Below are positions 4,753 to 6,427 of a DNA stretch of 6,427 bases, piece after piece; position 1 is the stretch's first letter, and every line of letters begins with the position of its first letter. Source of the DNA: Pseudomonadota bacterium (GTDB taxonomy: Bacteria; Pseudomonadota; Gammaproteobacteria; Xanthomonadales; Rhodanobacteraceae); NCBI GenBank assembly GCA_021787175.1, contig JAJYMF010000138.1, positions 1-6,427 on the forward strand. The letters are read 5' to 3'. The position numbers were made by a program, and so were the translations under genes. Below the pieces are notes generated by a model. The model was not told the origin of the DNA and did not search any database. It saw only the letters and a list, made by a program, of their open reading frames with translations.

Positions 4753-5706
4753 TCAGGGCGGATCCAGGAAACCGCGAATGCCGGCCACGCCGTGGGCGCC
4801 GGCGGCGCGGGCCCGCGGCAGGTCGCCGGCACGCACGCCGCCCAGCGCATAGATCGGCAGCGCCGCGCCGGCCGCCAGCGCGGCGAAACGCGGCCATCCC
4901 AGCGGCATCGCCTGCGGATGGGTGGGCGTCGCCGCGACCGGCGCCAGCAGGGCGAAGTCGCAACCGAGCACCGCCGCGCGTTCGAGTTCGCCGGCGTCGT
5001 GGCACGAGGCTCCCACCCACAGGCGTGCCGGCAGCGGGCGCTCGCGCAGCGACGCCAGTTGCCCGGAGCGCAGGTGCACGCCGAGATCCAGCGCCAGCGC
5101 GCCCCCGATGTCGCCGTTGAGCAGCAGCGTCGCGCCGGCCGCCTGCGCCTCGGCGCGCAGCGCGGCGGCGGCCTCGCGCAGCTTGCCGGCGGCCCATTGC
5201 GGCTGACGCAACTGCAGCAGACGTACGCCGCGCCGGACGACGCCTTGCGCCCACGCAAGCAGCGTCGCCGCATCGTCCAGCGGCGGACTGATCGCCAGCA
5301 GCGGCGGCAGCCGCAGCGCCGCCAGCGCCGGACGGTCGGCGGGCGGCATCGTCGTCGGGTCGACGGCAGCGGGCTGCGCCCAGGCCAGCGCCTGGGCGTC
5401 ATGCGGCTGCGGCGTGCCCTGCCACGCGGCGACGCGTCGCACCTCGAGCACGATGCGCCGGTGCGGATAGCGCCAGGGCACGCGGATCAGCGGCGCGCTG
5501 GCGGCGATAGCGATGCCCAGCTCCTCGTGCAGCTCGCGCGCCAGCGCCGCGTGCGCGTCCTCGCCCGGCTCGACCTTGCCGCCGGGAAACTCCCACAGTC
5601 CGGCGAAATCGCGCCCCGGCGGACGCTGCGCCAGCAGCACGCGGCCCGCGGCATCCGCCAGCACACCGGCGACCACGTGCAGCGGCGGTGAACTCTCGCC
5701 GCTCAT
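4753..5706 (-). CDS. Nudix hydrolase (MutT-like) fused to a ThiE/TenI-like domain
   Basis: Two-domain cytoplasmic protein of 317 residues. Residues 8-135 are a Nudix hydrolase with an intact box, G43-x5-E-x7-REL-x-EE-x-GI (ending I65), preceded by VLLAQRPPGRDFAGLWEFPGG. This is the pattern of MutT, which hydrolyses 8-oxo-dGTP and so prevents A:T to C:G mutations. Residues 138-317 resemble thiamine phosphate synthase/TenI: LLQLRQP (164-169), LLLNGD (194-199), GVHLRSG (209-215), GASCH (232-236), APV..T..HP then LGW, and IYALGGV (285-291). Several ThiE catalytic positions differ (Lys of QLR-x-K is Pro, Lys of T-x-TK is His), so thiamine synthesis by this half is doubtful. The fusion is known in gammaproteobacteria. 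The start at 5706 leaves 10 bases after folA, with only a weak GAG upstream, suggesting coupled translation. It is the last gene of the thyA-folA operon in this window. Confidence 0.92.
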   Translation of the reverse strand: MSGESSPPLHVVAGVLADAAGRVLLAQRPPGRDFAGLWEFPGGKVEPGEDAHAALARELHEELGIAIAASAPLIRVPWRYPHRRIVLEVRRVAAWQGTPQPHDAQALAWAQPAAVDPTTMPPADRPALAALRLPPLLAISPPLDDAATLLAWAQGVVRRGVRLLQLRQPQWAAGKLREAAAALRAEAQAAGATLLLNGDIGGALALDLGVHLRSGQLASLRERPLPARLWVGASCHDAGELERAAVLGCDFALLAPVAATPTHPQAMPLGWPRFAALAAGAALPIYALGGVRAGDLPRARAAGAHGVAGIRGFLDPP

Positions 5707-5716
5707 GCGCCATCGC

Positions 5717-6217
5717 TCATGCGCGTTCCAGATCGACGAAGTCGAACGCCAGCGCATGGCGCGCGTCGGCGGGATGGTGCTCGCGCGCCCGCTCGCGCCA
5801 GTCGGCGCGCGGAAACGCCGGAAAGAACGCATCGGCCGCGGCGACGACGGTATCGACTTCAGTCAGGTGCAATCGCGTCGCCCGCGGCAGCGTCAACGCG
5901 TAGATCTCGCCGCCGCCGATCACGCACAGCTCCTGCACATCGCCGGCGACGGCAAACGCAGCGTCCAGCGAGGCAACCGCCTGCATGTCGGCGAACGGCG
6001 CGCGCCCGCTGCGCGTCAGCACCAGGTTCAGCCGTCCCGGCAAGGCCCGTCCCAGCGATGCCGCCGTGCGCCGGCCCATCAGGATGGGCTTGCCCAGCGT
6101 CAGCGCCTTGAAGCGCTTGAGATCGTCGGGCAGATGCCAGGGCAGCGCGCCGGCACGACCGATGGCACCGCGGCGGTCGCGCGCGGCGATCAGCGTCAGC
6201 GCGGGTGCCGCGCTCAC
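5717..6217 (-). CDS. folA: Dihydrofolate reductase
   Basis: Reduces 7,8-dihydrofolate to tetrahydrofolate with NADPH in the cytoplasm, regenerating the cofactor oxidised by ThyA. It is the target of trimethoprim. At 166 residues it has normal length for a bacterial enzyme. Landmarks are AIGRAGALPWHLPDDLKRFK (18-37), where the W and D32 (equivalent to E. coli D27) shape the folate site; LMGRRTAASLGRALPGRLN with the NADPH-binding R-T pair; VIGGGEIYALTLP (98-110); and LHLTEVD then DAFFPAF. Nothing in these motifs looks altered. The start is GTG at 6217, sharing four bases (GTGA) with the thyA stop, a typical sign of translational coupling. The Nudix fusion gene starts 10 bases after the stop. 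Together these form one leftward operon. Confidence 0.97.
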   Translation of the reverse strand: MSAAPALTLIAARDRRGAIGRAGALPWHLPDDLKRFKALTLGKPILMGRRTAASLGRALPGRLNLVLTRSGRAPFADMQAVASLDAAFAVAGDVQELCVIGGGEIYALTLPRATRLHLTEVDTVVAAADAFFPAFPRADWRERAREHHPADARHALAFDFVDLERA

Positions 6218-6427
6218 ACCGCCACCGGCGCCCGGATCGCCGGGTGCGGGTCGTAGTGCTCGATCGCGATGTGCTCGTAGCGGAAGTCGCCCAGCGTGCG
6301 TACGGCGGGATCGAGGCGCAGCTGCGGCAGCGGGCGCGGCGTGCGCGTCAGCTGCTCGCGCGCCTGCTCGAGGTGGTTGCGGTAGAGATGCGCATCGCCC
6401 AGCGTGTGCACGAAATCGCCGACGCCG
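6214..6427 (-). CDS. thyA: Thymidylate synthase (C-terminal 70 residues, enters from the right edge)
   Basis: Converts dUMP to dTMP, using methylene-tetrahydrofolate and producing dihydrofolate. Only the C-terminal end is in the window. It shows GDFVHTLGDAHLYRNHLEQ, where the H and Y of H-x-Y belong to the conserved dUMP-binding loop, then the variable LTRTPRPLPQLRLDP, and the terminal IEHYDPHPAIRAPVAV, the expected family C-terminus ending in Val. The stop TGA (6214-6216) overlaps the folA GTG. The start codon, catalytic Cys and any promoter lie to the right of this window. Since ThyA makes the dihydrofolate that FolA reduces, the overlap is a functional pairing that is common in bacteria. 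Confidence 0.97.
   Translation of the reverse strand, partial: GVGDFVHTLGDAHLYRNHLEQAREQLTRTPRPLPQLRLDPAVRTLGDFRYEHIAIEHYDPHPAIRAPVAV

Noticed and set aside
3943..5691. A 582-codon rightward open frame
   Set aside because: It runs antisense to the Nudix fusion and out of frame with the NTF2-like gene, is Arg/Gln/Gly-rich without domains, and is explained by high GC keeping frames open.

Overview
This is a very GC-rich stretch of ordinary bacterial chromosome. Its gene types suggest a gammaproteobacterium, most likely in or near the Xanthomonadales (Xanthomonadaceae/Rhodanobacteraceae). The pointers are a type 2 PyrF, a YhdE-type Maf, a DsbG, a MutT-like Nudix/ThiE-like fusion and a thyA-folA pair. 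The taxonomic call is inference from gene content and base composition; no marker gene settles it. I see no mobile element, tRNA, rRNA, CRISPR array or phage gene.

Layout from left to right. The first 79 codons of maf run leftward off the window. A 301-base non-coding gap follows, holding small inverted repeats. Two rightward genes come next: a single-domain GNAT acetyltransferase (540-1163) and pyrF (1259-2080). pyrF meets the leftward pair dsbG then GT2 glycosyltransferase (3925 down to 2064) tail to tail, with a 17-base overlap. A second divergent gap (3926-4210) carries a near-perfect 20-base palindrome. It separates dsbG from a rightward gene for a small exported NTF2-fold protein (4211-4744). 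That gene converges, 8 bases apart, on a tightly packed leftward operon: thyA (C-terminal 70 residues, entering from the right edge), folA, and the Nudix/ThiE-like fusion.

Functionally, five of the nine genes touch nucleotide supply or clean-up. PyrF makes UMP. ThyA and FolA make dTMP and recycle its folate cofactor. Maf and the Nudix domain are nucleotide pyrophosphatases that remove non-canonical or unwanted nucleotides. The others are envelope proteins (DsbG, a membrane-associated glycosyltransferase, the exported NTF2-like protein) and an acetyltransferase of unknown target.

I did not find a previously undescribed system. The points most worth a second look are the degenerate ThiE-like half of the Nudix fusion, the palindrome in the dsbG/NTF2-like gap, the unusual cysteines of DsbG, and two genes whose starts look leaderless.
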